Shown in pieces: positions 1 to 12,511 of a DNA stretch of 64,000 nucleotides. This stretch comes from Neopestalotiopsis rosae (taxonomy: Eukaryota; Ascomycota; Sordariomycetes; Amphisphaeriales; Sporocadaceae): contig JALGAS010000004.1 of NCBI GenBank assembly GCA_023078685.1, positions 372,001 to 436,000 on the forward strand, given 5' to 3'. The notes beneath the pieces are model-generated. The model searched no databases, was not told where the DNA came from, and saw only the letters and a list, made by a program, of their open reading frames with translations. Position numbers and translations under genes: made by a program. Each line of letters starts with the position of its first letter. Positions within the stretch are counted from its first letter, which is position 1.

Positions 1-569
1 GCTGCTGGACCGTGGACTGGATATTAGTCGGTAATTCCCAATGTAGGTTGCCGATGCGAGGAAAGCCAGTAACCGAGTTCAGCTTCAACTATCCACGAGG
101 GAACCAGGTTTCTATGTGAGCCGGACCAATGGTCTATGATATAGTTCAATCAGACATGGGTGTCCAATAGTGGCTCTCTCTCCTTCTCCAAGACTCGGCT
201 CAGAATTCGGAGACAGGCATTGGTGCTTCCTAGTTTGCATGTCCATGCTCAAAACACAGTTCGCTTGTTACGATCCACCAAAACAAGTAAATACAATACT
301 GTTTTCGCGTTTTTACCTTGTGTGCAGCGTCGTTCGGATCTCGGTTTCCGCTATCGCCGCTCACGACGGACCCCAAGTCGTCATCCGTCGCCGGAAGCAC
401 GCCATATCTGAATGTCCACCCAACAGTCGCCGAAAACGCATTTGCCGGTAGTCGGTAGCGAAAGACATTGATTGGCAGATAATAACCCCAGCGAAATTCC
501 GTAAATCTCGCCATCCTCTTCCTATACTCTTTTGTTATTCAGCAAATCCTTGGCAAACAGCAATTGAAC
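1..569. other. Left-edge non-coding flank
   Basis: No convincing gene is visible here. Reading frames on both strands are short (under 95 codons), overlap each other and resemble no family I know. The stretch just before 570 is presumably the promoter and 5' leader of the alkyl sulfatase. Any gene whose end reaches in from the left is not recognisable. Confidence 0.5.
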
Positions 570-2481
570 ATGTCGTACGAACCATCATATGCCGACCGAA
601 GAGACTATGAGGATGCGGAGCGGGGCTTCATATCAGCACTATCCCCAGGCATCATAAAAAATACCCAAGGAAAAGTTGTGTGGAACATTGACGAATATTC
701 GTTTCTCAATGGAGAATGTCCTTCGACTGTTCACCCAAGCCTCTGGAGGCAAGGGCAGCTAAACTCAAAGCAGGGGCTATTCGAAATCGCACCCGGCATC
801 TACCAGGTCAGAGCTCTGGATTTGTCAAACATGACAATCGTAGAGGGCGAAAAGGGAATCATCATCATCGATCCGCTGATCTCGTGCGAGTGCGCCGCTG
901 CTGGGCTGCAACTCTACCGGGCTCATCGCGGCAATGAAAGGCCAGTCACGGGTATGATTTACTCCCACTCGCACGGCGATCATTACATGGGTGCTCAGGG
1001 AGTTCTGCCCCCGGACCAGGATATGTCGATTCCTATCATTGCGCCAGAGGGTTTCATTGAGGCTGTTATGAGTGAGAGTATACTCGCGGGTCCGGCCATG
1101 CGAAAGAGAGCTGCTTTCATGTACGGAAACGCACTTGAGCGCTCGCCGACGGGGCAAGTCGGCGTGGGGTTGGGAATGGGATCAAGTGTAGGCACGACGT
1201 CCCTCATACCGCCTAATGTCCTCATACAGAAGACAGGAGAAGAGCACGTGGTCGACGGTGTGCGCATTGTCTTCCAGATGGTTCCTGGTACCGAGGCTCC
1301 AGCCGAAGTCAACTTTCACTTTCCCGATCTCAGAGCTCTCTGCATTCCCGAGACAGCGACCAATTGCATGCACAACATTGTGACGCTTCGCGGAGCACAA
1401 GTTCGAGACGCGAAAGCATGGTCGGGATACCTCGATGAAGCGATCGTCCTGTTTGGTCACGACTCGGACTTGGTTTTTGGAAGCCACAACTGGCCGACGT
1501 GGGGCCAGTCCGAGATCATCAAGCGGCTGACGGAACAAAGAGACATGTATGGATACTTACACGACCAAACCGTTCGCATGATGAACCTCGGCATGACAGG
1601 TCTGGAAATAGCAGAACAGATCAGACTTCCGCCCGCCATTTCTCGGGCTTGGCACTGTCAAGGTTACTATGGATCAGTAAGCCATAACGTCAAGGTAAGC
1701 CGCATTCCATAACTCACCTGCACGTTACCTGCCCTTGACGCTGAATCTTCTTTCGTGACAGGGCATATACCAAAGATACATGACTTGGTTTGACGGTCAT
1801 CCCGCCCACTTGTGGCAGTATCCAGCGGCAGAAGAGGGCAAGAGATATGTCGAATGCATGGGAGGGGCCGATAACCTCTGCGGTAAAGCCGAAGACTTCA
1901 TCCAGAAAGGCGACAGCCGATTCGCAGCGACCCTTCTGGCGCATGCTGTATCGGCGTACCCGGATGATCCCAGCCCAAGAGCAAGACTTTTACTTGCCTC
2001 GGCTTATGAGAACCTAGGTTTCGGGGCCGAGAATGCAACATGGCGGAACTTCTACCTCACTGGCGCCCAAGAACTTAGGACCGGTAAGAAAGCTGGCATG
2101 GTCGCCGGTGGGCGAACACCACTGGGTCCGAATTTGTCTGCTGCCCAATGGTTCGACATCATGTCTGTCCAGATTGACGGGGAACGGGCCGCCGAGGTTA
2201 ATTTCGCGATTGACTTGGAGATCGTAGACGTACAAGAGAAATGGCGGCTGATCGTTAGCAACGGCGTGTTGACGCATCGACCGCTGCCGTGGAAATCCTC
2301 GGCGCAGAATGACGACAAGGCAGACTTGGGATTGAGGTTGGGCAAACAAAATCTATTAGATGTACTACGAGGTAAAGGTTTGGAAGGCGTCGATAAAGAC
2401 GGTAGTGTGGAAGTGTTGACGCGGTTGCTGGATCTAATTGCTGTCAAGCAAGAGTCCTCCAGAGGTCCAAGTCAGCTATGA
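570..2481 (+). CDS. Alkyl/aryl sulfatase of the metallo-beta-lactamase superfamily (SdsA1/BDS1-like)
   Basis: Two exons, 570-1694 and 1762-2481, joined in phase 0 across a 67-bp intron (GTAAGC..ACAG), give about 614 aa. The first ATG is at 570; the codon two triplets upstream is TTG, so it was not used. The MBL metal-binding motif SHSHGDH lies at about residues 132-138 (H133, H135, D137, H138), followed by GAQG. The C-terminal half has an alkyl-sulfatase dimerisation-like part (YMTWFDGHPAHLW) and an SCP2-like tail. Family members hydrolyse primary alkyl sulfates such as SDS to alcohol and sulfate, freeing carbon and sulfur. No signal peptide is seen, so it is probably cytosolic. Length suits the family (about 610-660 aa). 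Yeast BDS1, of the same family, is regarded as bacterially acquired, so transfer is possible here too. The substrate is not shown by the sequence. Confidence 0.88.
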
Positions 2482-3247
2482 GATAACAAATCGCAGAGAC
2501 CACACGTTGCATAGCCACCGAACTCCGGCCGCCACCACGTGGAAAATATGCATGAGGGAAGTCTGCCTGCAATTCGGTAGCACACAATGCCGACATGCTA
2601 AGAAACCTAAATGGACCATTAAGTGATGATTGTAGATGGGTGTGAATTTTCAGATACAATGTGCCTGCTGCTGGAACTGATGTCAATATTGTCTGCATAG
2701 CTACCAGGATCGCGGAGTGTCTCACATGGATGCTGTGTCGTCGCTTGGTGAAGCTGATCTGAAGCTGGGCCGAGAAGCAATATAATGTACCTACACAAGT
2801 TGAACTACATTCGGAAGTGTCTGACAATCTAGACTGCTAGCAATGTTTTCGTACCTACCTAGCTTACAGACTAATTTCTCATTATGCTAAAAGTAGACAA
2901 ACTCCCATCATCAACGTTGCAATTATAGCTCCGGCTCTGTGAAAACCCAGACACAAGGTTTGGCCAAGCCACGGACGATGGCTTTAGCTGCAGATTGACA
3001 GTCAGATAGCCATGTGTTGAGGTTCGATATTATAGCATTTGAGAAATTGAGAAGAAACAATTATATTATTTACTTCTTATATCTCTTGAGAATGTTTTTT
3101 TTGTCTTTGGTTTTCGTTGGCACCTGAACAGCGCTACCGTCCTTCTTATTTGTATGCGATCCGGAGAAGAAAAGCAGAAAATCAAGACAAATGTGGCACT
3201 GAAGGACAACGCAAAGCCCAGTTGACCAATTATCGAGAATTGAAGAA
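2482..3247. other. Intergenic: sulfatase 3' end and promoter of the membrane protein
   Basis: 766 bp between two plus-strand genes. AT-rich, with only short overlapping reading frames on both strands. It includes a TACCTACCTAG element near 2854, one copy of a CCTAGG-type motif seen in other gaps. No RNA gene is visible. Confidence 0.5.
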
Positions 3248-4444
3248 ATGGACAGAATATTGCTTCTGATAAGCTTATTTTTGCCTTGTGCTGTGAGCGA
3301 CTTGACCCACGTCCCAAGACAAACATCCGTTGTCGAACAGCAAAGCCACGCGATCACACAACGAGCGCCCGAATCAACGCCCGCGCCCCAGGCACGATGG
3401 ACAAGTGTTGCTTCAGATGTAATATTCGAACGACAACAAGCAGCTGAGGAAAATACATGTGGCTTTATTGTGGAATCGGGCAGTGAGTGAGCATGAAAAT
3501 TTTCTGTCGATCTCAGGCTTAACCACTGGATAGGTTATTATGCACTCACCTGCGACTCGCAATATACATGCACAAATTCGGGAAGTTATCGTGGATGCTG
3601 TAAAGGTAGATCTTGTTCGAGCTCCACTGGATATTTCACGGCTTGTTACGACGCCACTGCAGCAGTATGTTCAGGTTCCAATATAGGAGCCAATACTCTT
3701 TGCTGGTAAGCTTGTCATTGCTGATCAGGAAACAACCCTTTGAATCACTGTATCTTATACATCTTTAGTACACACTCACAATATCCAAACTGCCTCACGT
3801 ATCTATGGTCAACTTCAGTCAGCCCCGGCGATGTGTTTACACAATATCATTGCGGTGCTTCTACACGCACGGGTCAATACTTTTTAGCCCCAAGCAGTTC
3901 GTCGCTTGCCTCGACGGCATCGACTCCTGCGCCTACCAATAAAACGAACACGACCGCCAAGACCGAGTCTCCTCCACCACAGACAACAACTGAAGCTCCA
4001 ACGATGGAAGGCAAAGCCATCTGTGCTAGTGTTATAGTTGGCGCTGTTATTGGCAGCGTGGCTCTCATCGCCCTCATCGCTTTTGGTACACTATTCTACC
4101 TTCGAAAAAGGAGACAAGACCGCTCTCTGTGGGGGCAAATGCCTCCTCGTATGGGTCCATCTGATGGCTTCCATTCGCCGACAGCTTCGACCATGCATGG
4201 ATTCAATACTCAGTCTAGCTGGGCTGGCGGCGAGTCGAGTATCAGCCCGCTCACACCGTCCTACTATCCGATAATACGCGTTCCTCAACCATTTTACCGT
4301 CGACCCAGCTTGCCGGATCAACATTGTCTACAAGCCATCACGCGTGATGGTGGTTATGCATACGCGATGAATGCACCGAAGCCTCTGCAACAAGGCCCAA
4401 TTGAGATGGACACTGGTGACTTGCATCGTGCAGAGCTTGCTTAA
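3248..4444 (+). CDS. Secreted-side Cys-rich single-pass membrane protein, function unknown
   Basis: Three exons, 3248-3482, 3534-3705 and 3769-4444 (introns of 51 and 63 bp), give 360 aa. In order I see an N-terminal signal peptide (about residues 1-17); a low-complexity Pro/Thr/Gln linker; a compact domain with 12 cysteines (about 71-164); a Ser/Thr/Pro-rich, probably O-glycosylated stalk (about 175-215); one transmembrane helix (about 219-246, rich in Ala/Val/Ile); a basic stop-transfer RKRR; and a Pro/Ser-rich cytoplasmic tail of about 110 residues. This is the architecture of fungal wall sensors of the WSC/Mid2 type, but the Cys spacing does not let me call a WSC domain. It may be a cell-surface sensor or anchor. 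Exon joins preserve frame, and the second junction creates one of the cysteines. Confidence 0.7.
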
Positions 4445-4651
4445 TGACATAGATTTGTTTTGAAGATACCGGGCAATAACAGCTTACACGTCACATTATA
4501 TACATAGATGTAAACGATATCCACCCAAGACCGATGATACATATTTGGTTCTATAATACATATTCCAGTTCATACAACCTCTCGTCTTATGCGGCAGAAA
4601 CTTCTCACTCCAATGTATAATGACAACGCCAGCTATGCGATGATAGACGAA
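4445..4651. terminator. Convergent 3' ends of membrane protein and cutinase
   Basis: About 207 bp between the stops of two converging genes. It is AT-rich and presumably holds both polyadenylation regions. No defined signal could be verified. Confidence 0.35.
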
Positions 4652-5376
4652 TTAAGCAACCTTGCTTTGAATGAAAGTCACGGCCTCTGGCACTCGATCA
4701 TTGTACTCAGTGTGAGCCGACGTGATGATCAGAGTTCCGTTACAAACCAGATCCCCATCGTTGCAAATGATCAACGTCTTTGATGTGTCAAAATCTGGGA
4801 TCTGATCACCGTCCTGCTCGGCCCGGGTGTCACCAAACGTGACGGCCGCGGCAATCTGCGCCTTGACGGCGTCCGACAGGTCGGGTATCGCGCCGTGCAC
4901 GATGGCGGCGCCCTGGCTGTACCCCGAGACGACGAACTGCGCATCCGGGCACTGCGAGGCGGCCTCGGTGATGTTGTTGCCCAGATCTGTGGCATAGGCC
5001 AGGTTGGTACCGCCTTCCAGGAGGTTATCCAGGAGGGCGGCAGGATAGTTGACACCCTGGGCAGCCACAACGTCGTCGCCCAACGCTGTCTTGAGCTGTG
5101 CTACCAAATCGACACCAGGCATTTCTCCCTTGAGTATTGTTAGCCACGGAATATTTATTCAGCAAAGATTGGCTTTCAACTTACAATGTTCCCGGACTGG
5201 TCGGTGCCGCGGGCAAAGAAAAGAATGACATCCCGGCAACCGCCATCGTAGAACTCATTCTCGGTTGTGCCATCATCCTGTCGGGCCTGAACTTGGCCAT
5301 CGATAGGGACACCCAGGGGATTGGCACTGACAGAGGTAGCCAGCGCAGCGGCCAGAAGAATAAAGAGTGACTGCAT
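4652..5376 (-). CDS. Cutinase (secreted serine esterase, CE5)
   Basis: Two exons, 5376-5185 and 5128-4652 (56-bp intron, GTAAGT..CAAG), give 222 aa, the normal cutinase length. There is a clear signal peptide (about 1-18, ending near SVSANP) and then a short propeptide-like stretch. The core starts with the C-R-D-V-I-L-F-F-A-R-G-T strand and oxyanion region. The nucleophile is S135 in GYSQG, the acid is D190 (in C-N-D-G-D-L-V-C) and the base is H203 (S-A-H-T-E-Y), giving a complete Ser-Asp-His triad. Cysteines at the expected places suggest the usual disulfides. The enzyme cleaves ester bonds of plant cutin outside the cell. With the rhamnosidase and S28 peptidase nearby it suggests plant-material use. 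The 3' splice site AAG is weaker than CAG/TAG, but the joined protein matches the family. Confidence 0.93.
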
Positions 5377-6807
5377 CTTGCTTGTTACGGAAGATGGGAA
5401 ATTGTGGGTGAAGCAGGGCTGGCTTGACTGAGAAACCTCGAAAGAATGATGGATTGTGAGTGCCTCGAGCAGATATCCCAATATCGCGAACCCGATGAGC
5501 CGCTTAAGTAGGCGAACGGGTATTACCTGCACATGCGGTTCGCGTATCCATCTCCAATTTCCATCGACATAGCCACGATGGCATCCTGTAGTTGCAATGC
5601 GGGGAGCCGAATCACCGTTGGGTGTGGTATACTCCAACAATACTCAGCTTTACTAGTAAGCAATCCGCCAATAGCGATCCTTGGGTTGCTCCCCCGCCAT
5701 GTGCTCCGAGGGGCCGCATGTGCCTGGAGACCAGGGATCGTTTGACATTTCGGCACATTCCTAAAATGTATTCGTCATGCCAGTCGTCTCCCAAACTGGG
5801 GTAGCGTGTCTATTCATAATAGGACGTTAATGCAAAATGCGATACCACCAAGACATTGGTCATCAAATGCGGCGCCCACTGACTGATAATAAGCTCTCAT
5901 TTGGAATCGCATTGAGAAACGATCTTCAATCCTGTTCAATCTGGCCTTCACTAAACAAGTAGTATTGGCCGCGGTCACTGATAACAGGGACAATCATCAG
6001 AACATCGTTCCTGCGTCTTTACTTCCAGAGAAAGCATTCTGGAATGCACAAGTCGGAAAGCCAGTCTCGATCACGCGGTGTTTTTCGCTAGGGACTTGCA
6101 TTTCTATAGCAGTACTGAAAACGGAAACCTGGCTTTAAGCGACGGCAGTATAAAATGTGGATCGAATCTTATCCCCGCATTCTGCTTGAAAATAGCATGT
6201 GTCTAATTTGTGAACCTGGTTCTGCTCAACATTTCGGCATATGCCCCTGGCAGTGTACGTGGAACTCTACGTAGCATCATAAAAATGCCGTCAATGAAAT
6301 AGTCCCGCGTGACCTCCTCGGGTGTGTGCCAGCATGGAATACGACCAAAACTTGGTTAACGTACTTCAAACTAAGCTTTTTGGTGTTGCTACTGCTCATC
6401 CCAACGCCTGGAAATGTCCGCTTCCACGTCCGCTCAGACGGTCTCCAAGGGCCCAGAATAATGGCGAAATGCAGATAAGTGTCGTATTATGGATTTTAAT
6501 TGTTCAAACGAGAGGGGAAAATGAACAAAGAGCTCGGCACAGTCACACATCAACATAAAGCTGGTAATAAGCTTGACCATGGTTGGAAGGTTTTCACATA
6601 ACCTGGATGTAAATTCCTAATCACCTAGGGTAGTAGCAAGCGTAGAACATACTGCACTCGGTGGCTGCATTGCAGGTTACCATGCAGCTACACTCTTTGC
6701 CAAGACAAGAATGCCCCTCTACCGATTGCTACAGCATAGCCTTGCCGAGATGTTTCATGGCATGTCCATTTCGGAATTGGATAATGTCCCAGTCCCCGTC
6801 AGCCCCA
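5377..6807. other. Long intergenic region upstream of cutinase
   Basis: About 1.4 kb between the cutinase start and the stop of the DEAH helicase, both on minus. Reading frames are short and family-free. The 5.4-5.8 kb part is probably the cutinase promoter. The rest shows no repeat, RNA gene or conserved coding pattern that I can support. Confidence 0.5.
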
Positions 6808-9800
6808 CTAGGGCTTTCCGAAATCTTGGCTGAATATGCGTTGCCAGATGTCCATCCATTTTTCTTGCTGCGTCGTAAGGAGTTTGCCCGGCATCTTGAA
6901 TGACCGTGTCAGAATATCGCGCAGTCGGGTTCGGAGGACCTTGATGGCGAGCATTGACTTCCAATCCGGCACGCTGAAGCGCGCACGATTGCCATCGAGT
7001 ACTACAACGCCAGCATACATCTGTGATCTGGTTTAGATATCTAGACATGAGAGGTCGGATCGGGCCACACTTACGTCGACTCGGAAATCGCCGCACAGAA
7101 GAGCGATGGCGAAGTTCTCGACCGCGGTCGTTTCATGTGCATTCAGGAATCTATTGACAGCATTAGAAATGGTTGCAAAGATGATGGCTGTGTGGGCATA
7201 ATTCTGATAGACTTACTGTTTTGACTGCATGATGTTGTAGTATGACAGCCACTTGAGTTCCAGATGGCCTTTGTTGACACTCGACGGGTGAAGGCTAATA
7301 CTTTGGTTGTTGCTGACGTTTCGCCAGCCCTTGTTCTCACGCATTAGTAATTTGGGGTAGAAACTCCAGGTAACTACTGAGGAGGTGATAAGATCATTAT
7401 CACTATTGATGTTGACCCGCCGAGGCAGCTCGAAGAATTGGCGACGGCGACTAGCGTATCGCATGCGGTTCAAAGTCCGTCGCTCGTCATCGGTTAATTG
7501 CAGAAAGTTGCAGTCAACCAATGATACTATCAACTGGCCTTTGAGGTCCTCAATGTTGGAAAGCGTCTGAGGTGACATAAAGTTTTTCTTGCAGTATTGG
7601 AAGTCATGCGACTGCGTCTGGCAGACATTCTTCCAGCCAAGGTATGCGTTGTACATAGTGAGCAAGTCCGAATCCGCTCTCCGGAATGCTTTACGGGCTT
7701 GATCAGCCAGATTTCGTTGTCCAAATGGAGCAGAGAATGGTGACTTCGATGAAAGTATGGCTGCACAAGTGATGGCCATGTCCAGGCACTTGAAAATGGT
7801 TCCTTGAAGGATAAGTTTTCCAAGAAACACATCGAGGGGAATGCGGGCTAATTGCGCGCCCAACGGAGTGAGCTCTTCATTTGCCGTCAGAGCACGAACA
7901 TCGATAAGTGCATCTACAGCGCGGCGGATGTTCTTAGCTGATGGGGCATCGAGAGCTTCGGCCAGTGTCTCCTCAATGCCACCAATCTTGCAAACCTTGA
8001 CCCGCATAGCAAGGTCCTGCAATGACAGACGCAGCATTTCAGGAGTCTGTTGGTCGCTCATGAGTTTATCATGGCGGTACTTGGTGAACATGTGAAAACA
8101 TAGTCCTTCTTGGACACGACCAGCACGACCACGACGCTGTTTGGCATTTGCACGGGAGATGAATGTGTCGATCAACCGAGAAAGTTGCCTCTTTTCATCA
8201 AACCTGGATTCTCGATGCTTTCCGGTATCAATAACGCAAGTCACGTCAGGGATGGTGATACCAGTCTCGGCAATATTCGTAGCCAGAACAATCTTTCTGA
8301 CACCAGGAGGCGGTTGCTCAAATGCCCGCTCCTGATCTTCTGTTGCGATAGTTGAGTGCAGGGGAAATATTTCCCAGTCCCTTTGGAAGAACGGATCGCC
8401 CAACAGAGCATCATTGAGTGTGCGAATCTCCGCAATTCCAGGAAGGAACACCAGTATAGCTTTGCTGTAGTTGAATAGCTCGGGCAGATGGGCCACCTGT
8501 CTAATCAACTGGACTACGAGATCGAACTCGATTTGATACTCGTCGATCAAAGAGAGCGCGTTCCTCGTCCGCGGCGAATATTGCCGGAGCTCCTTAGCAG
8601 CATCAGCAGTTGAGCTGGGGTCTGAATCATTTTCTGTCGGGTCATCATCTAGATCGGTGATTCTCTGGTTGGGATTGCTCTGCTCAGGCGTGTAGCCGGT
8701 GATCTCAAGCGCATCCTCCAGATACCTAACCTGGACTGGAAATGTGCGACCTGGAACATTGAGCACGGGGGCGCCGCCCATATATTTCGAAAACTTTTCA
8801 GCGTCGACTGTGGCAGACATGAGAACTACCTTGAGATCTTTTCGACGCGCCAGAAGCTTTTTAAGGACGATCAGAAGGAAATCCGACTCGATGGACCGCT
8901 CGTGCACTTCGTCCAAGACCAAGTGTGTAATCTCACCAAGGTCGTTGGAGCCTTCAAGCATCCGCATCACGATACCAGTGGTTGCATACACAAGTCTGGT
9001 CTCTTTCGAAGTGTTGGACTCCAGGCGTATTGAGTAGCCTACAAGAGATCGCGACGTTCCCAGGTCGCCTCGACCCTCACCAAGCTCTTCACTGACACGA
9101 CGAGCTAAGGAGATGGCAGAAATACGCCGTGGTTCTGTGCAGTAGACCTTGCACGGAAGACCACGGGACAATTGATGCTCTAACAGGAATGAGGGGACCT
9201 GCGTGCTCTTGCCACTGCAAATGAAAGTTAGTCTAGTGAAGACAGGGGATACTAGCAGTGCATTTGGTACTGACCATCCCGTTTCACCACAGATTATGAC
9301 GACTTGATTTTGGTCGACAGCTTCGAGAACTTCGTGTCGGAATTGCCACATCGGAAGCTGAGCGCGACTTTGCTACACGGGTTATCAGCCAACATAGAGA
9401 AGGATTGAGAAGAAATTGGTTGCTTACCAGCATATGATGGAATCTGGGCGTGTTTGATTTGTCGACCCAGATCCTTTGGTAGTATTCTGGGCCAATTGTG
9501 TGACCCAAACCCCTTTCCCCATTGGATTGATCAGTGTGTCCATTGCCGTTACGGTTGCCACCACGACCTTTGAAAGCACTATGAAGAACGACACCGTCTT
9601 CCTCCTCTTGATCCTGTCTTTGACGAACAAGCGAGCGCAGTGCTTTCAGGTTCTCTCGATCCCTAGCATCTGTTTTACTCTTCTTGGCCTCGGACAACTC
9701 ATTCCAGAGGTCTTTCCATGCGGGCGGTAATCGCATGAAAACCTTCTCCTCCTTTGTTGAGCCAAAGATAGCAAAGAGCGCAACAGTTGCAATATATGCC

Positions 9801-11562
9801 TCCGATTGCTTCTTGTCTGGCGTAGCAATTGTCGTCATATGAAATGAAAATTGGCGTGGCAAAATTGACGATTCAACATGCTCAATTTCCGGTACGATGG
9901 GTTCTTGTGGTTTGGACCAGATCACCGTCAACATCTGGCGACTGGCGAATTGAGCTTCCGAAATGACCTTGTATACAATCTTGGAAGAAGAATCCCTGGT
10001 AATGATAATTAGCATAGCTAGTCGCAAAGTAGCAGAGTCTATGTTTACCTTGAGCGACAAGTTTCCTCCAGCGCTCTAGTGGGACTAACACCAGCCCATT
10101 TGCTGCCGAAGTCGCGGATGTAGACCTTTGAGCCGTCCGCATTTTTGAGAACATTTGCAGTCTTTCCCGTAGTGGGATCTGTTTCCTCCATGGGGAGACT
10201 TGCGAACAAGTCCGACAGAGAAGCATCTTCGTCTGCACTTTCTTGTTGTAAGATTTCTTCTGCCATTTTTCGAGCTTCCTTGGCAATGTCATCCTCGGAT
10301 TCTTCGTCTACTGGCGGTGTCGCATAACCAGTGGCTGAACCTTCCTGCTCAGCCTTTTGTCTCTTCAGTTCCGCAAACTCTTGCTCCAAGACAATTCTGT
10401 CCGATTGCCATTGATGGTTGGCAAGAGGTTTGTCAAAGAGCGGATCTTGCTCGATGCGGTCGATTTTCGCCAGAAGCTTGGCCTCCTTGAGCTCATCTTC
10501 TGGTGATAATGGATCTCCGCTATTGGCATGATCCTGAACTCCGGAGGAGCCCTTTTTCGAAATTCTTGTTGATTTCCTATCGCCTTGCCTTGGCCGCTGT
10601 ATGTGAAAAAGCTTGGTTTTTGTCTCGATAAATACAGGAATGAGGTCGTCTGGTTCAATATCGCTGTCACATGTAACGACTAGTTTCTTGGGCGACGGCT
10701 CTCGCGATGGACGGAATTTGGACCCATTCTTGGAAATCTTGCCATTGCTTTGCGGTTCAAGCAACTGAGGTGTCGTGGCTCCCGAAGGCAGTGGGCTGTC
10801 TTGCGGGGTGTCGCCTAATCTACCTCCAGTCCGACTTCTCTGCTCGTAATCGGGCAGCTCGTCCTTGGCGCATTCTCGTGCTAGCCAGTCGAGAGCTTCT
10901 TCCAAACCCCAAATGCTATCTTTCGATACTCCTCCTATATAGGGCGCAATGTCGAGAACATGTTTCAAGACCGATTCGATGCGTTCCTCGGGAAATCCAG
11001 CAGTCATGAGAGTCTGTTGCAATGTCCAGAGTTTCGTGGTGAGGTCTTCTTCGGGGAGCAGTTTTCCAGGGCTAGCAGATTCTGCGGTCATGGAAGATGC
11101 GGAGAATCGGTATTCGGCTTTGATCAAATCAAGAATTTGGTCCATAAGTTCCTGTGGCAGCCATTTCCGAGTATTGATTGCCTCTGCTTGACCTCGGAGC
11201 AGCCGTCGATCCGTCTCCAATCTCAGTTTCTGCCGCTGCGCATCTCTCTTGACCTTGGAAGCGAACTTTTCCACCAGAATCTGTAATTCAGACTCTTCGA
11301 GCTGTTTTTCAAACTCTTCAGGGCTCAGTTCTTCTTTCTTAGGTGCCTCAGGAGGGTTGGGCGTGGGGTCGGCAGGAGCAGATCCTGCAGTCTTCGCATG
11401 AGACGTTAAGGACGCGGTAGCGGTCGTCTTTGGAGGCGTTGGGCTGCTATTGCCATCGGATTCTTCGATTCGAGCAACTTTGGCGGCTATCGAAGTCGTA
11501 GCAAAGCCTCTTGCTGGGTTCGCAGCAGGCTTCGCCTTCTTCTTCTTATTGCCGCCTGCCAT
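6808..11562 (-). CDS. DEAH-box RNA helicase, DHX29/Ucp12-like
   Basis: Six exons: 11562-10049, 9995-9428, 9372-9275, 9214-7217, 7150-7075 and 7020-6808 (introns of 53-66 bp), giving 1488 aa. Exon 1 (504 residues) is charged and disordered at first (K-rich start, Pro/Thr-rich part), then has a UBA-like helical region around 175-235. Exon 2 carries an RWD/linker-like part. The helicase core has Walker A GETGCGKST (723-731), DEVH (828-831), SAT (860-862) and motif VI QRRGRAGR (1086-1093), followed by winged-helix, HA2 and OB-fold regions to the C terminus. Human DHX29 binds the 40S subunit and helps scanning through structured leaders; S. pombe Ucp12 is a UBA-containing relative. An intron interrupts the Walker A codon run, between GETG and GKST. 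It lies head to head with GCN1. Orthology to DHX29 rather than YTHDC2/DHX36 types rests on the long N terminus and UBA-like region. Confidence 0.88.
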
Positions 11563-12511
11563 TTGCTAGACCCGCTCGTCAGGCGATTCGTATGTTGAAT
11601 ATGTACCGAGACAAGATGGCGAGTGAATAATCGAGAGAAAGCCTCTCCTCTCAACCAGTGAGATATGTAAGATATGTAGGTTGGACTGAAGGAGCGACGA
11701 AAAGAATTGTTCAAATGAGTGTACTAGTTTGACGACTTCTCTCAAAGAAAAAATAAATAGTTGGAACGGTGGCAAGAAGATCAATCCTTAGTATAGCAAA
11801 AAGCGAGGTATTGTCGACTTCTTGTCTGCAATTGAGCACTTCCAACAATCGAGTAAATAAAAGTAAGCTCGAGATTCTGGTAGATGGTCGCACCTTTGCC
11901 GCTGCATATGGAATTGCTAAGCTCTGATCAGTGCATTCGCATGTGCATTGAGTTGGTGGCTTGGAGGGGTTCTGCAATGTACGTAGTGTCAGTGTGCAGC
12001 AGGGGTTGTTGGAGGGGTCGTTATTCGCTGACATCACTGGTCCAGGCGACCTGGCGACTGCCAGGCGAGTCAATCCAGGTGGCCCGCGCCCTGGACTCCA
12101 CTAGAGGCGCAATTGTGGTTTCCTGATCTTCTCTTGGTAGAGATTGAGTCACCCCGAGATTTGGGCAGAACGCCCAAAGAAAAGTTTCACCGCCTGCCCC
12201 AACGCGCATTGGGGCTGAAGAACCTCTCAACTGAGCTCACACCACACCCCACATCGGCCGGGCAGTTGACGATCCACAATCGCAGAACATAGCAAGCCAA
12301 AGTTGAAGACGAGGCTTGTTGGAGAGAGTCTGGACATCTCGCAAGGTCTCTTCGTTTTGCTCTTTTTGCCTTGCACCTGCGCTTGCGCAACCTCGAAAGA
12401 AAGCATTTATTCATTCATTGTCTGAGAAAAGGTCGCGAAACTCCAATTCACCTTTCTGCCACTGCTCCCTTCCTATGATGTGCGCCAACGTGCCAGCTGC
12501 ATCCTACCAAA
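11563..12511. promoter_or_regulatory. Bidirectional promoter region between DHX29-like helicase and GCN1
   Basis: 949 bp between two divergent start codons, so both genes' promoters and leaders must lie here. Reading frames are short. The segment near GCN1 holds a small upstream frame at 12475-12519 that overlaps the GCN1 start (listed separately). No protein-binding site could be assigned. Confidence 0.6.
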
